The notes below the pieces were generated by a model that saw only the letters and a program-made list of their open reading frames with translations, made no database searches and was not told where the DNA came from. A DNA stretch of 64,000 nucleotides from Parapristionchus giblindavisi (lineage: Eukaryota; Nematoda; Chromadorea; Rhabditida; Diplogasteridae). Positions 36,380 through 48,125 of the stretch are shown in pieces; the stretch's first letter is position 1; the number at the start of each line of letters is the position of its first letter. The position numbers and the translations under genes are program-made. Location of the stretch: the NCBI GenBank assembly GCA_943737045.1, contig CALSFV010000233.1, positions 496,001-560,000 of the forward strand, read 5' to 3'.

Positions 36380-36572
36380 CTTCGAAATCCCAACATCGAT
36401 TTCATTCTCTATCAAACTGCCGATGTTTTAATCTCGATTCACTACACTCTCCTTATAAATACGTTTATTTAAATGAACAGAGAACATAACAGAAGTTATA
36501 TAATTCTGAGTCTTTCAAGATGCTTTAAATTGGTCACTTTATTTTGTAATTTTCATTCATGTTTTAAACGAT

Positions 36573-36578
36573 AATAAA
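36573..36578 (+). terminator. Polyadenylation signal of C1
   Basis: AATAAA within ATAATAAAATAATAAATG about 190 bases after the split stop codon. Confidence 0.45.
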
Positions 36579-36599
36579 ATAATAAATGACAAATGTTTT

Positions 36600-37344
36600 T
36601 TATTAATCGATATTTACTTGGAATTTTTGCAATAAATAATATTCAAAGAATTTAATCAATAGACATCATTTTAACACATTTCTATCTATAATACTACAAG
36701 CATGGTACAAAAATATTCTTTATCATATTCCATAGATGTATTAGAAGGAAATATCGAATGTAGTACTCAATATCACTGCACTGTTATCTTCTACTTTGTG
36801 ACTGTTAGTAACAAATATTCAATTATTATCCTGTACTTGATAACAAGTAGTCATATGTGACTATTGACATGTTATCACTGAGTGAACAATTGAAGATATT
36901 TCTTGAGCAGTGATTGTAGCTGTTTTGTTGTATTTTGTTATACAGCTTTTCAGTTGTGTGACTATTGTTGCTTAATATCATGAATTCCTAATTCATTATG
37001 CATTGAAATTGTGATGTGATGTCACGTTGTTTTCAAAACAAGAAAAATACATACGGGGATTCTACACATCGTTGTGGGAAAGAAGGTCAACGCATGGAAG
37101 ACCGGTATAACTCTACGATAATGAAGCAAATATGGATTCGGAGTTGATTATCAATTCTCTAGGAACATTGTGCATATATTTCGTTGAAAACAATGTCTTT
37201 AAAATGATCTACATTTATGTTTCTATATTGCTGTTCACAAAATAATTTTTAAAACAACTATTCAACTATTGATATAATCCGTGAAAATAAAAATGTTTAT
37301 AATTTTTGGGAAGTTCTCATTTCCTTGAAATATGAAACGAAGTT
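36600..37344. other. Intergenic, no feature recognised
   Basis: AT-rich sequence downstream of C1; I see no gene or repeat that can be supported. Confidence 0.4.
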
Positions 37345-37497
37345 AATTCGTCACTTCATAATGTATAGTTTCATTAGATCTTTCATGCACTTCTTCACGA
37401 CATTTCCGACCAAAAGATAGGGATGATTAACATTCTTTATGGTAACACTACTTCTGAAGCTATCACTCATGTATTTCTCTCTTTGGTCTATGACCTA
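37345..37497. repeat. Direct repeat R1, downstream copy
   Basis: Same orientation as 26562-26712, sharing AATTCGTCACTT, ATGTATAGTTTCATTAGAT and TCTATGACCTA stretches. Confidence 0.75.
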
Positions 37498-37647
37498 GTG
37501 ATAATAATCTCACCAACAAATATCTATAATCAATAATACGTCCGAAAGTTGCATGATCTAAAGATCGGTAGAAAATTGTGAAGTTATTGACGATTTTGGT
37601 TTGAAAAAATAAAGATGTTGCAACTCATTGTTTTGTAGATCACGCTA

Positions 37648-38789
37648 TTAAAGGGAGAGTAACCATTGTCAAATACATTATGTTAATTCTCCCTGGAAAA
37701 GGCACCTCGTGAGGTGCAGACTCTCACCACGAAGCACATCTCTCCTGTATTCTAATTTGAATCAATCGGTGTAGGGAAATGTCTCAAGGTATGCAAAATC
37801 AGAAGGAATAAGAGAACATATGAAAGCATTCAATAACTTTTGCATACCCATGTATACAAAAGTCACTAAATGTGTTTGATTATTACCACCATTGTAACGT
37901 CGTGGTGAGAGTCCCCACGAGTTATGGCGCACTAAAAAATAGTGGAAAACGGAAAATGGCGACTTTCCAGGGTCTAAAAAAGCACCTGGAAACTCGAAAA
38001 TTTGAATTCGCGGGCGCGAAAAAAGGTGCGGGAATTCACATTCTGGCAATCCAAATGCGGTTTTCTTCGGTTTAAAAAGAATGTTAAGTAGGAATTCAAC
38101 TTCCTACGCTTCATAAAAGTCGAAAAATGAAATTTCGGCTTTATATAAGTTTTATGACCTCACAAGGGGATGGTCGCAACTGGTCCTGGCCATATGAGAT
38201 GGCAATAACATGACAACGACCAGTTTTCGATGCTGATTACGAATCCGTTTTCAAAAAGTGCCTAATCGACCTGATTTTCGAGGAAATCGATATTTTAGTT
38301 CGGAAATTCGTGTGGTTTCCTGCGCAAACCGTCCGGGTGGGCTGGTGAACTCATCTATAAACTCTCGCAATAGTTTACCTTACATTGCCGGATCTTTCCG
38401 ATGCAATCCAGATAGTTTGTGAAGGAAACTACACGACTTTTCCAATTAACAAGCCAAATTTCAATACTGATTTTCTCGAAAGTCAGGTCGATTAGGCACT
38501 TTCTGAACACGGATTCGTAATCAGCATAGAAAACTCATCGTAGTCATGTTATTGCCATCTCATATGGCCAGGACCAGTTGCGACCATCCCCTTGTCAGAA
38601 AATCGCAGTTAGAAAGTCAGAATTTGAATTCCCGCGCCTTATTCGCGCCCGCGAATTCAAATTTCGAGTTTCCATTTTCGGTTTTCCAGTGTACTTTTTT
38701 AGACCCCGGAAAGTCGCCATTTTCCATTTTCCACTATTTTTTAGCGCGCCATTAAACGCATATATTGACAAAGGTTACTCTCCCTTTAA
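37648..38789. mobile_element. Large foldback element with nested insertion
   Basis: Termini TTAAAGGGAGAGTAACC and GGTTACTCTCCCTTTAA. Long arms with CGCGGGCGCG-containing stretches align between about 37923-38330 and 38440-38760 in reverse complement. The left arm is interrupted at about 37678-37922 by another palindromic sequence whose own ends share GTGGTGAGAGT and ACTCTCACCAC. No transposase. A related solo terminus occurs at 40035-40065. Confidence 0.85.
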
Positions 38790-39080
38790 TAGAATTTGTT
38801 AATACACTTCGTTCTACTCCACAGTATCAGAGCGTGGAAAGTAATAAGCATGTCACAAAACTCTACAAGATAACGAGTCACTGACTCACAGTTCATTATG
38901 AACAATTTTATGTGAATTGGAAAGTATGCAGAATACCGATCTTCAAAAATGAATCATCGTCCTAAATGAGCCGATGCTTAAAATGATGTTGTTCTCTGAT
39001 ATGAAGAAGAAAATTAATGGATTGATTGTGAGCGATTTCGAAACTCGTAGAATTTCTGTCATTGAAAAGTGCTTAGTAGC
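38790..39080. other. Intergenic, no feature recognised
   Basis: Nothing supportable seen between the foldback and the next palindrome. Confidence 0.4.
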
Positions 39081-39086
39081 TCATAA

Positions 39087-39203
39087 ATGCGGTGTTACAT
39101 TTTTAAAAAGTGCACACGCCGTAACCCCCACGTCTTCGTAACATCTCCGTCGTTACGGCGGAGGTTACGGTGTGCGCATGTTTAGAAAATGTAACACCGC
39201 ATT
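39087..39203. mobile_element. Palindromic MITE, about 117 bp
   Basis: Arms ATGCGGTGTTACATTTT and AAAATGTAACACCGCAT with an internal GTAACC/GGTTAC palindrome. Confidence 0.8.
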
Positions 39204-39439
39204 GCAAGGAAAATGCAAGTGAAGTTGCGGAAGTTTGTAAAAATAGCAAAAAATGTTATGACGAGGGGGATGCGGCAATCTACCCTGCGGGTGAAGGTCA
39301 AATGTGCTATCGATTGAAAATATCGATTAGTATGTTCTGCAACTTTTGAACACTTTTTCCCATTTCCATCTCAATGCAAACCACCGATATGGTCGCTTTC
39401 GGAATTCTATACGTTGCAACTGGTGCTTCCCTTGTTAGA

Positions 39440-39560
39440 ATATTTATTTATTTGTATTTATAGACATGATCATCATGAAAGGAATTAAATAATTAGGTCG
39501 AATGGCTCATGATAAAATGATCGAGGCCTTAGAGATACCACTGATTGGCTTCATGAATTT
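39440..39560 (-). repeat. Possible LINE 3'-end fragment
   Basis: Read on the minus strand, a GGCCTCGATCATTTTATCATG block leads into an AT-rich simple tail (AAATACAAATAAATAAA). It resembles the general layout at 61380-61530. Weak, structural evidence only. Confidence 0.2.
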
Positions 39561-40205
39561 ACTAACAATAAGCAATTCCGATCATTATGCACAATCAAAA
39601 CGAATCGATTTACAAATGTGAAAATATGCCATATCGCCCTGCCAATCTTTTAGAGTTTGAAGAGAAAGATATCAGCGCTACTATAATAGAATTATGACTT
39701 CCTTTCTCATTTATATCATTCTTTGTGACTTTATCGTAACCTTTTTGTCAAATCCTGCGATCATAAATAGCAGATGTGAACCTTTTTAACTGCTACAGGC
39801 GTCGTTATTTTATCAATAGGATTCTCTCGGACAATGCTATCTTTCAACAACGGGTGGGGTTTTTTTAGCATGTCCGAAATATTGGAGTTTATGTAAAACA
39901 TTACAAAGTTTTACTACTATTATAGTTTGAAGTGAGAAATGGTATAATGCTATATTAAAGCGACCATAGCACTTCGGATTGTTCTACTAAAAAAACTTTA
40001 GTTGCAATTCATTCTTCCGAAATAAACATTTCATTGAAGGGAAAGTAACCTTTGTAAATATATGCGTGATTTTGCATATCTTGAGGGATTTTCGTAAAAT
40101 GATTTTTACAAATTCTAAATACAGTGGAGATGTGCTTACTGGTGAGAAACAACATCTGAAATTTGGGAGTGTTTTGTTCGAAAGGATTTCCTCTCAAATT
40201 TCATC

Positions 40206-40228
40206 TGTCAATCATCTCGAGTATAAAG
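40206..40228 (+). promoter_or_regulatory. Promoter of C': CTGTCAATCA plus TATA box
   Basis: TGTCAATCA at 40206-40214, preceded by C, so the minus strand reads TGATTGACAG, the full PBX-MEIS/PREP composite site. TATAAAG at 40222-40228; the start codon follows 50 bases later. Confidence 0.7.
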
Positions 40229-40278
40229 TCAAGTAAACACTGACAAACTCATCACTTCATTCTGGTTCAACACTAGAA

Positions 40279-41790
40279 ATGGTCAAGATCCAATTCATAT
40301 TTGGAGTTGTTCTTGTTGTTCTTATGTTCAGCTTTGCTTTGGCAGTTCCGAAAGGTTAGTAAGTATTATGATCAGTAGGTGAGAAGCAGAATATCGATTG
40401 AAATGCTAGCTAGAACACCTCATTATTGTTTTAAAGATGGAGAACCACGAAAAGAATCATTGGTTCCTACCACGATTAGAATGAGTCCCTCATATACATA
40501 TACTGTAAGTGAAAAGTATGTTGATGTTCAGTTTGCGACAGGCACTCAACCTTTGCCCTCTCATTATTCCCCTTCACATCTCTCTTTCACCATTCCCTGC
40601 ACTATTGAACTTCTCTCATTCAAGATTATACCGATCAATACACAGAATCATTATAAAAGAAATAGTATGCGGTGACTTATGTCTTTTCTACCATCCTGTC
40701 TTCACAGTTTGTTCACGAAAATATTCGTGGGACACCACCTTTAAAAAAATCAACTGGAAAACATGCTAATTTCGCGCAAGTTATTTCACGTTCGAAAATG
40801 GAGATAGCATGTTTGAATATATTTTTACCATTGTCAATTGAATTGACATTGTTAGCAGACTAGTTTACTTTTTTTCAGATCGTTCAAACCATCGCCTTCA
40901 CAAGTCTAATACAATCTGCAATGGACAGTAAGATAAATATCAATCGATAAAATTAGGGGCCCACTGTTTATTTTTAAAATTTAATTAAATTAATTTCAGT
41001 GGTGAAATGAAAAATGGTAGATGCTTGTGCCAGGAAGACTACGCTGGTGACAATTGTGAACATGGTAAGATACCACACTAAATGTCTTTAACGTTTTAAC
41101 AAAAATAAAATTTCAAATATAAAACTATTTGTATTGACAAAATGACACAATTACAGACTAAAATAATTTCAGAAATTTTCCATCGATGTAACATGCAACG
41201 GTACCCTGATTATTGTCCTGATGGATATTTCTGTCTTCGGTAAAGCAACAGACTTTTTATTTGATTACCATTTTTTTCAAAAGGTTTTTTAATACTTTTT
41301 CTACAAGTGATTCATACGCTACTCTAGCGATCAATACGCAGAATCGGTAGAACTGAATTAGCGTACTGTAAGTAGAATAAATTTTGCTATCTAACTATAT
41401 TCACAATTTGTTCACTAAATATACGTTTGTCCCCGCCTTTAAAGACTCTTAAAAACCTTTAAAGTCAAAGCTAACTAACTAAGTTAATTTCAGTGACGAT
41501 TGGCGTTGTTTCATCACCCGGCATTGTGAAGTCAGAGGAGGTCAGTCTTTTTTTAAACTTTATTTGGAAAATCGTTTAATAGTGCCGTCTCAAAAAGTTT
41601 TTTATTTTTTTATTTTGAATTTCGAACCCTTATTGAACGCTGTTATAAAACAATACATTAGGAATATTTTTGTTAATATAATAATATTTGTCATATGATT
41701 ACAGGTTGGTGTGTTCCCTCACAACCTCCCCGTCCTGATATTCCAAAGAGAACCAATCACAAGATTATTGTAGAAGACTCAAGTGAATAA
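40279..41790 (+). CDS. Secreted 10-cysteine mini-protein, divergent type C'
   Basis: Exons 40279-40354, 40879-40927, 41000-41064, 41173-41239, 41494-41540 and 41705-41790 give 129 residues. Exon phases are the same as in type C. Signal peptide about 22 residues (MVKIQFIFGVVLVVLMFSFALA). The cysteine pattern is identical to type C (x10, x, x8, x7, x8, x5, x6, x5, x6), but little else is conserved except CLRDDWRCF and GWC. The tail (RPDIPKRTNHK) differs and the stop lies inside exon 6, not across an intron. Intron 1 contains a SINE-type repeat. It has no second copy in the window, so it is probably an older duplicate at the junction of the two blocks. Function unknown. Confidence 0.83.
40432..40744 (+). 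mobile_element. Decayed SINE-type repeat in C' intron 1
   Basis: Starts TTAAAGATGGAGAACCACG and ends GTTTGTTCACGAAAATATTC to CACCACCTTTAAA. The tRNA-like head is not recognisable. Confidence 0.5.
41310..41445 (+). mobile_element. Partial SINE-type repeat in C' intron 4
   Basis: 3' body only: CTCTAGCGATCAATACGCAG to CACAATTTGTTCACTAAATA and CCGCCTTTAAA. Confidence 0.5.
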
Positions 41791-42296
41791 AGTAAGTAAG
41801 CATTACTAACCATGCAAAGTATGTATAGCTTAAATGATCTTATGAATTTTCTGAACAAAATATATTTATTCATTTTATTTCAAAATTGATCATTACAGAA
41901 GACTACCTCGCATCATCATACTCAATCTTCCTCTCATATCTTACTATAAGATTTTCTATGATCAAGCTTTCTGACGAATTGAGATGTTTTCTGTAATTGC
42001 GGCAATATATTTTCTATGTGTTTTCGCAAGTTGTGATCGATTTCATTTTGCTATAAAGCTTTTTTGAAAGGAATATTTCAATTACATACAAACTCTAACC
42101 ACGTACCATCCATTTAAGAAACACTTTATCAAATATCTTCTTCGATTTCGCAGCTACTTCGGACGGAGCTTCTACTGCTACGTGGGTTGTTAGCTTAAAC
42201 TTCTAATGGATTTCTTTTCTGGATTCTACTTAGGCGTAAAGAAACTGTTAGGACAGAAAAGCAAAAGTTATTACCATTTTTCATGCCGTACACTAT

Positions 42297-42566
42297 TTAT
42301 GTTATGATGATTCAGCTTATTGATCACTTGAAACATGAAAGAACCATCAGGCTCGTGCAGGGAAAGGCGCGTTTTTTTTTTTGAAAATTTAAGAAATTCG
42401 GCAATAGGATTCGAACTTGCCACAAAAGGGTAACGACTCTGAACGATTACAACTGCGCTATGGGATAGATGAGTGCTTGCGGTAACTTCTCTCATATCAC
42501 TTGGTATTTGCGCAAGAGAGATGTGAGTGATTTGCATGAACATTCGCGGGTCTCCACCTTTAAAGG
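42297..42566 (-). mobile_element. tRNA-like SINE-type repeat, copy 3
   Basis: On the minus strand: CATAGCGCAGTTGTAATCG (A-box-like) and AAGTTCGAATCC (B box), followed by the common body with TTTCCCTGCACGAG. Confidence 0.65.
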
Positions 42567-42774
42567 TGGAGTCCGAGCAATATTTTCGTGAACAAAAATA
42601 GGAAAGTTCGGCGATAGGCTTCGAAACCGCGATGTTACGCTAACTAGACAGCGCACTTACCACTACACCAAGAGATGCATGCATGGAAGTGTTAATTTCT
42701 TGCATATCATTTATCCCTTGTATAGCCGGTATGTTATACATTTGCATAGACATTCGAGGGCCTCCATCTTTAAG
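42559..42774 (-). mobile_element. tRNA-like SINE-type repeat, copy 4
   Basis: On the minus strand: TTAAAGATGGAGGCCCTCGA start, TTGGTGTAGTGGTAAGTGCG and GGTTTCGAAGCC boxes, and a TCCACCTTTAAA end. Most similar to copy 1 at 25602. Confidence 0.7.
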
Positions 42775-43384
42775 CGCAGATGTTGAAAGATATTCATGAA
42801 CGAAGAGCCGATGAATAAAATAAAGAATTGAACATATATGATTTATAAATGACCCCTGCAATCATGCACCGCACCAATGTGTTATAAAGATATATAATCT
42901 ATAATTATGTTGTTCAATTTTTTTACCCTTTCTCTATGTTAATATGATTTTATTTATTGTTTGTATGTTTTGTTTTATATTTTTTTAAATATTTAATCCA
43001 ATTATTATTACGCATTACGTCATAAAGTATCAATGTTATTTACAAGAAAGTTGATTCGAACTATTGCAAGCTTCAATAGCTCAATTTTAGGAGTTTAGAC
43101 GTTTTCATTATAATAACGTTATCACATAGTTCCATTTGATAAAGTGATCAAGTGTTATAGTGACAACATTCAATCTCTAAGAGGTCACAAATCGAAATAT
43201 TGGATTGGTCGCAGATCACAGAAATTACGTAATCCGTCTTAAAGTCTTAAAGTACTTCTTCTGACAATTGATAAATAATACAAGTGACTCGAGCGAAGTG
43301 AAGTTGAAAATAATTGAAATAAATATCACCGAGAATGAAGATACAACGCTAATTTCAAAATATTGTAAACTACGATATTCAAAG
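42775..43384. other. Intergenic upstream of A2
   Basis: AT-rich. The segment 43105-43290 (TAATAACGTTATCA, TTTGATAAAGTGATCAA, TTCAATCTCTAA) matches 28496-28590 upstream of A1, the left part of the second block. Confidence 0.5.
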
Positions 43385-43415
43385 TGTCAATCAAATATAA
43401 ATTAGGATATAAAAG
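43385..43415 (+). promoter_or_regulatory. Promoter of A2: TGTCAATCA plus TATA box
   Basis: TGTCAATCA at 43385-43393 and TATAAAAG at 43408-43415, spacing 14. Confidence 0.7.
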
Positions 43416-43526
43416 TTCAATTTTTTAGTATAGCGCGTTACTGTTAAGCTTTGAAGTAATGTACTTTGTTAGTTCCGTTTTTTTTCTTTTTTTTTAAATA
43501 AAATGATAGGCGCCTTTTATTTTCAG

Positions 43527-45019
43527 ATGTTGAAAGGCGTACTTCCTATCATGTTTATTGCCTTCTGCGTCTTCACCTCAGAAGGTATGATATAGTGAAT
43601 ACAAGTAATGGAAAATATGCAAATTAGTACATATAATAATAAGCCAACTGGTAAAATAATAATATATAATACAAATTTAAATAAAATACCAATTAAGTTA
43701 ATTAAAGCATGTAATTATATTATAAAAGCGTCGGATCAGTGTTTGGAATTTTGGAATGAGTGCCCGCCTCTGACTATGTCATAATCGTTATCAGGCGTAC
43801 TGTAATATTAGTGATAGCACTGAGGGAGGCAACGCGCTCATATTTCCAATCAATACGGATCATATGTGGTAACGTTTTCATACACTTTGATCTTTCTTTG
43901 GCACTGAAAAAAAGGAATAGTATTAGAAACGAAGACACCGCTGAAAAGGGTCCACTTACATTTAGACTGTAAAAACAGAACTTTTGACAGCTAAGCAGTA
44001 ATAAGATTGTTCCGCTGAACATTTTATCTACGTGGAGCTAACCAAAAACAGCAAAATTACATGCAACACAATAGAAACTACACAATGGAAACCGAGATCG
44101 CTCGTATCACTTGTAGTTTTGTTGAAGGAAAACATATATGAATTCTAACACCGAGACCCCAAAATCCGATCATGATATCTCAGGCGTATCTATTGCATGA
44201 AATAGTATTGATGGTGATAGCGATTGAAAAAGAAGAAACGAAAAAGAACTGCCACAGATAGGTCACAGTATTACATTAAGAATATGAGAACTAAAAAGCA
44301 CAGGTTTCGTTACAATTTAATTTTCTAAAAAGTTCCATTGAGGGATTATTCTGTTGAATATTGAAATTAACAAAGTTCTAGAAGGTGTTTATTACGTTTT
44401 TGTTTAGGCAAATCCCTCGAAGCCTCGAAGACACGTCAAAGTTCAGAGTCGGAGTCTGAAGAGACCGTCAATAAAGGATCTTGCGATAATGGAGGAAGGA
44501 GAATCCATGGAATATGTCATTGTTTAGAAGGATTTCTTGGAGGACTTTGTGAGAAATGTGAGCAAATTTTGTTGTAGTTTATCTATAGTTAAACTATATT
44601 CATGATCTTTTTCTTACTTGAACTTTTTTCGTTAGATTATTTATAGCTCGAATTATTTTTGTATTTCTGTAACTCGAATCATTTATAAAAAACAAACGGT
44701 GTTTATTAATAATATTTATTACAGACAAGAAGCAACGTTGTGGGGGAGCTCATGGACCCTGTAGTGATGATGCCTTTTGCTTCTACGATGATATACATTG
44801 CCACTTCATACTGTTAGTTTCATCAAATATCATGAACTCTTTTTTTTAATGTTTTGCTTTTTTTGTCATAGTTTTGAAGATTTTTTAAAAATTTTTATTT
44901 AATAACTTGCTAAAAAGTTTGTTCCGCCTATACTAATAAAACTTCCGTTATTTAGTGATCATCGTTTCCGTGAGTGTCATGGATGGTGTCTGCCTGTAAT
45001 AGAAATCGATTCCAACTAA
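43527..45019 (+). CDS. Secreted 10-cysteine mini-protein, type A copy 2
   Basis: Exons 43527-43584, 44408-44557, 44725-44812 and 44956-45019 give 119 residues, with the same exon lengths as A1 (58, 150, 88, 64). Signal peptide MLKGVLPIMFIAFCVFTSE; acidic linker QSSESESEET; cysteine spacing identical to A1. Exon 3 differs from A1 mainly at GGAHGPCSDDAFC versus GGSHGQCNTDAFC; exon 4 is nearly identical (DHRF, CHGWCLP). The ATG follows TTTTCAG. Same lengths and frame after substantial nucleotide change show both copies are under coding constraint. Function unknown. Confidence 0.87.
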
Positions 45020-45058
45020 ATGGAAGAATTACGATCTTGATTTGTACAACTTTCATGC

Positions 45059-45064
45059 AATAAA
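45059..45064 (+). terminator. Polyadenylation signal of A2
   Basis: AATAAA 40 bases after the stop codon. Confidence 0.5.
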
Positions 45065-46299
45065 CGATCAAATACGTATTGTGGATCATAATGACAAAAT
45101 AAACTTCAAATTCAATTGAACTTTTGCGACAGCGTATCGTGCAGAACGTATTGTAGATATTTACAAGAAGATTTAAGTATTACAAATAGTATTAAAAATT
45201 CACTTTTTGAGCTAATATCTTGAAAGTCCCCTGGTACCAAAACAAGTTTATCATTGGTCAATCATTTATGTGATAATGATCTGCACCATCTAATGTAGAT
45301 AAGATTGTTATCAAACTTACAAAACATAAAATATTCATGGCACTCTAATCTATTCGTCACCAAGCCCTTTTTCTCAGTTCACTTATCACTCCCACTCAAA
45401 ATGTTGTATGACTCAGAATCTGTGATAGTGATCTACACTGTTTTGTCTGATATGAATTCGATCATAACCCACGCATGGTTTATCTAATCATTTGAAAACC
45501 GTGAAACATTAAGAACTGAACCCTGTTATTAACAATATTATTTTGCCTGATCGTGAAGTTTTGTTATTCCTTGACATTTGGCCTCATTATTTCCAAAATA
45601 ATTTCCGAAATCTCGTCTTCCTGTCAACTATGAACGTATATTCTATTCTATCAAGCCAGCTTACAATAGACAACGTTGGTGTTAGTGAAGTAAGCAAGAA
45701 GGAAGAAGTAGCAAGACGACTGGACCATCTGAATCATCGACCGAACCGAATGGACCGAATGGATCATCTGGATACGAGCAACTCGCGAGACACGATCGAA
45801 CTCTTTGGAGATTCCTAATGGCGACTCAGCTGACCCTAATTGGCTGAATAAGGCAGCTTCTAAAAATGCATATACATGATTTATTTTTTTTAAATATGAT
45901 TACCAAAATTAAACTTTAATCATAAATAATATCAAAATCAATAGCAAGCCCGCTCTTTTCTTGCTTGCATTAATGCTTTGCTGACGCAAACGTTAGAATA
46001 TTGAAGAAAAAGATTGCGACATTTGGGCGATTTCATTATTCTAATGGAAATAAACATGTGATTTGCCATCTTCTCGACCAAGAGTTAAAGCATAAGAGGA
46101 TCATAATACAATGCGAAGCGATATTGCATTCCATCATTCTAAAAATGCTAATTGTAAAGAAAAAGGAGTGGTCTTTAAAATGACCCAATCCATAGATTTG
46201 CTTTACTCATGCAGTCATCACATGTACAACAGTGTAATATTATGTATTATAGTAATAAGTCATCGATTGGTTACTTTTGTGTCTTTGAAGTAATTGGAA
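45065..46299. other. Intergenic A2-B2
   Basis: No gene supported. Portions are collinear with 31290-32220 in the first block, for example CACCAAGCCC at 45359 and at 31312. Confidence 0.5.
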
Positions 46300-46330
46300 T
46301 GTCAATCATTGATGGATTGCTGTATAAAAG
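46300..46330 (+). promoter_or_regulatory. Promoter of B2: TGTCAATCA plus TATA box
   Basis: TGTCAATCA at 46300-46308 and TATAAAAG at 46323-46330, spacing 14; TACAATTCAAGA follows as in B1. Confidence 0.7.
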
Positions 46331-46384
46331 TACAATTCAAGATACTACGACCATATTACAGTGTGTACTATGGGGAATTACCCC

Positions 46385-46453
46385 CAGCTAATTTGAGACA
46401 CTCTGCATTGGACTTTCGTAAGCAACGAAAGTGTGGAGAGTTTGAAATTAGCT
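46385..46453. mobile_element. MITE family 1, copy j, in the B2 leader
   Basis: Short palindrome AGCTAATTTGAGACACTCT to AGAGTTTGAAATTAGCT between the B2 TATA box and start codon. Orthologous to the relic at 32363. Confidence 0.75.
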
Positions 46454-46488
46454 CTTCATCCAAAAACTAAATTCAACTTTTTTTGTAG

Positions 46489-47721
46489 ATGTTCAAACTT
46501 ATCATTCTTCTCGTATTTCTTGCGTGTTGTTTCAACATCAACGAAGGTATTGTGTCACCATCTTTTACTTCTTTATACACGTTAGTTCACAATGCTGTAA
46601 TGGATTTTTAAATATCTATATTACATTCCCGCTATTGCAGAGATTGAACAAACGTGCAACCGCTTATTGTTAGCTGTTTGGGAGATCATAGCAAGCAACA
46701 TTTTTGTTTGAATCCTAATCGTATTTCCAAAATTCGATATTTAAAAAAATTGTGAAAATATAAATATTTCCGCGAAAAAAAAACGTAATTTCAAGTAGCG
46801 CAAGAATTCAAATTTTTATGGAGAATTGGTTACTTTTTTCACTTATACTCATAGTTGATATTTCAAAATCGGTTGTTTGTTATAATACATAACAATAAAA
46901 TTAGTCACGATATTGAGATGCAAATATATAATTGAATTTCTGAAATTTTAAAACTTTAAAATTTTTATTGAGAGCCATTTTACATTTTAGGAAAGGCCCT
47001 CGAACCCCACAGTTCTGAAGAATTAGAATCAGACGAGATGGAGCCGATCTCTGGTGGTAAATCAAGATGCAGCAATGGAGGAACACGGAAATATGGAAAA
47101 TGTGTTTGCGTCCCTGGATTCTACGGAGGGAACTGTGAGATGTGTAAGGGACATTCATTCATTCATTTAATAGAAAATGATTTAATCAATGAAGAACTCC
47201 GACGCTTTTTTTCTGTGGCATACTGTATAATCTTACAGTTCTCTACAGATCTTACAGATATAATGAATGGTAAGGAGAGAAAAATATTTCAAAAATCAAA
47301 TATAAACTATTGCTCATAATCAACCTTGTAAAATTTCGAGAGGGTCTGAGCGGAGATCATATTATTTTATAGACCTGAAGTACCGCTGTGGCGGATACGG
47401 AAGCGATCTTGGACCATGTCCGGGAGAATGGGACGCTATGTGTTACTTTGACAAGTTTCAGTGCAACTTCTACACGTAAGCAAAGTTTTTTTGTATGACA
47501 AAACCGCAACGACAAAATCTCAAATCGCGACAACTTTGACCAGAGTTATCCAATCATGACAATCAAAGACCGTCGTGACCGACCGTCGTGCCGTCGTGCG
47601 ACATCATGTTTCGAGTCAAAATGAATTGGAGATCAAATTTAAATAACGATATTTCATATTCAGGGATCAACGCTACTGTGAAGGATGGTGTATTCCTCTA
47701 AGAGATCTGGAATTCTTCTAA
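46489..47721 (+). CDS. Secreted 10-cysteine mini-protein, type B copy 2
   Basis: Exons 46489-46546, 46991-47143, 47373-47475 and 47664-47721 give 123 residues, with the same exon lengths as B1 (58, 153, 103, 58). Signal peptide MFKLIILLVFLACCFNINE. Linker SSEELESDEMEP; cysteine pattern identical to B1. The two B proteins differ at only a few residues while their introns differ strongly in length, so this pair is the most conserved in the cluster. The ATG abuts TTTTTGTAG. Introns lack the palindrome and the tRNA-like fragment seen in B1. Function unknown. Confidence 0.87.
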
Positions 47722-47823
47722 CCAAGCAGTACATCATACATTTCGATTTCTCGAAAAATCGATAAATAAATGCAATTGATTTCCATATAAACATGATAAA
47801 TGCATTATAATTGACACAATTCG

Positions 47824-47829
47824 AATAAA
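47824..47829 (+). terminator. Polyadenylation signal of B2
   Basis: AATAAA in CGAATAAAGCATAATAATAA, identical in context to the B1 signal. Confidence 0.6.
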
Positions 47830-48125
47830 GCATAATAATAAAGGAATTTTTTTCGAACATAATTCGTCATTGGGAATCTAACACTTTACAATAGATCCGC
47901 CCCTTTCTTTGCTTTCTAAATTCCGTCCCGCTAGAGAGTATATCGAAATGAGAGAGTACTGAAGAAAAAAAGGAAGAACATGATCTACAGTACTCCTTTG
48001 ATAATATTCTGATGACTCATTTTCGATGCATCGCCACTTTTCATTGTCATCATTATATTTTCGATTGACTGTGTTTGATGTTTCAATTGTCGATTTAATT
48101 TAATATTTAATTTCGCTTCTCCTAA

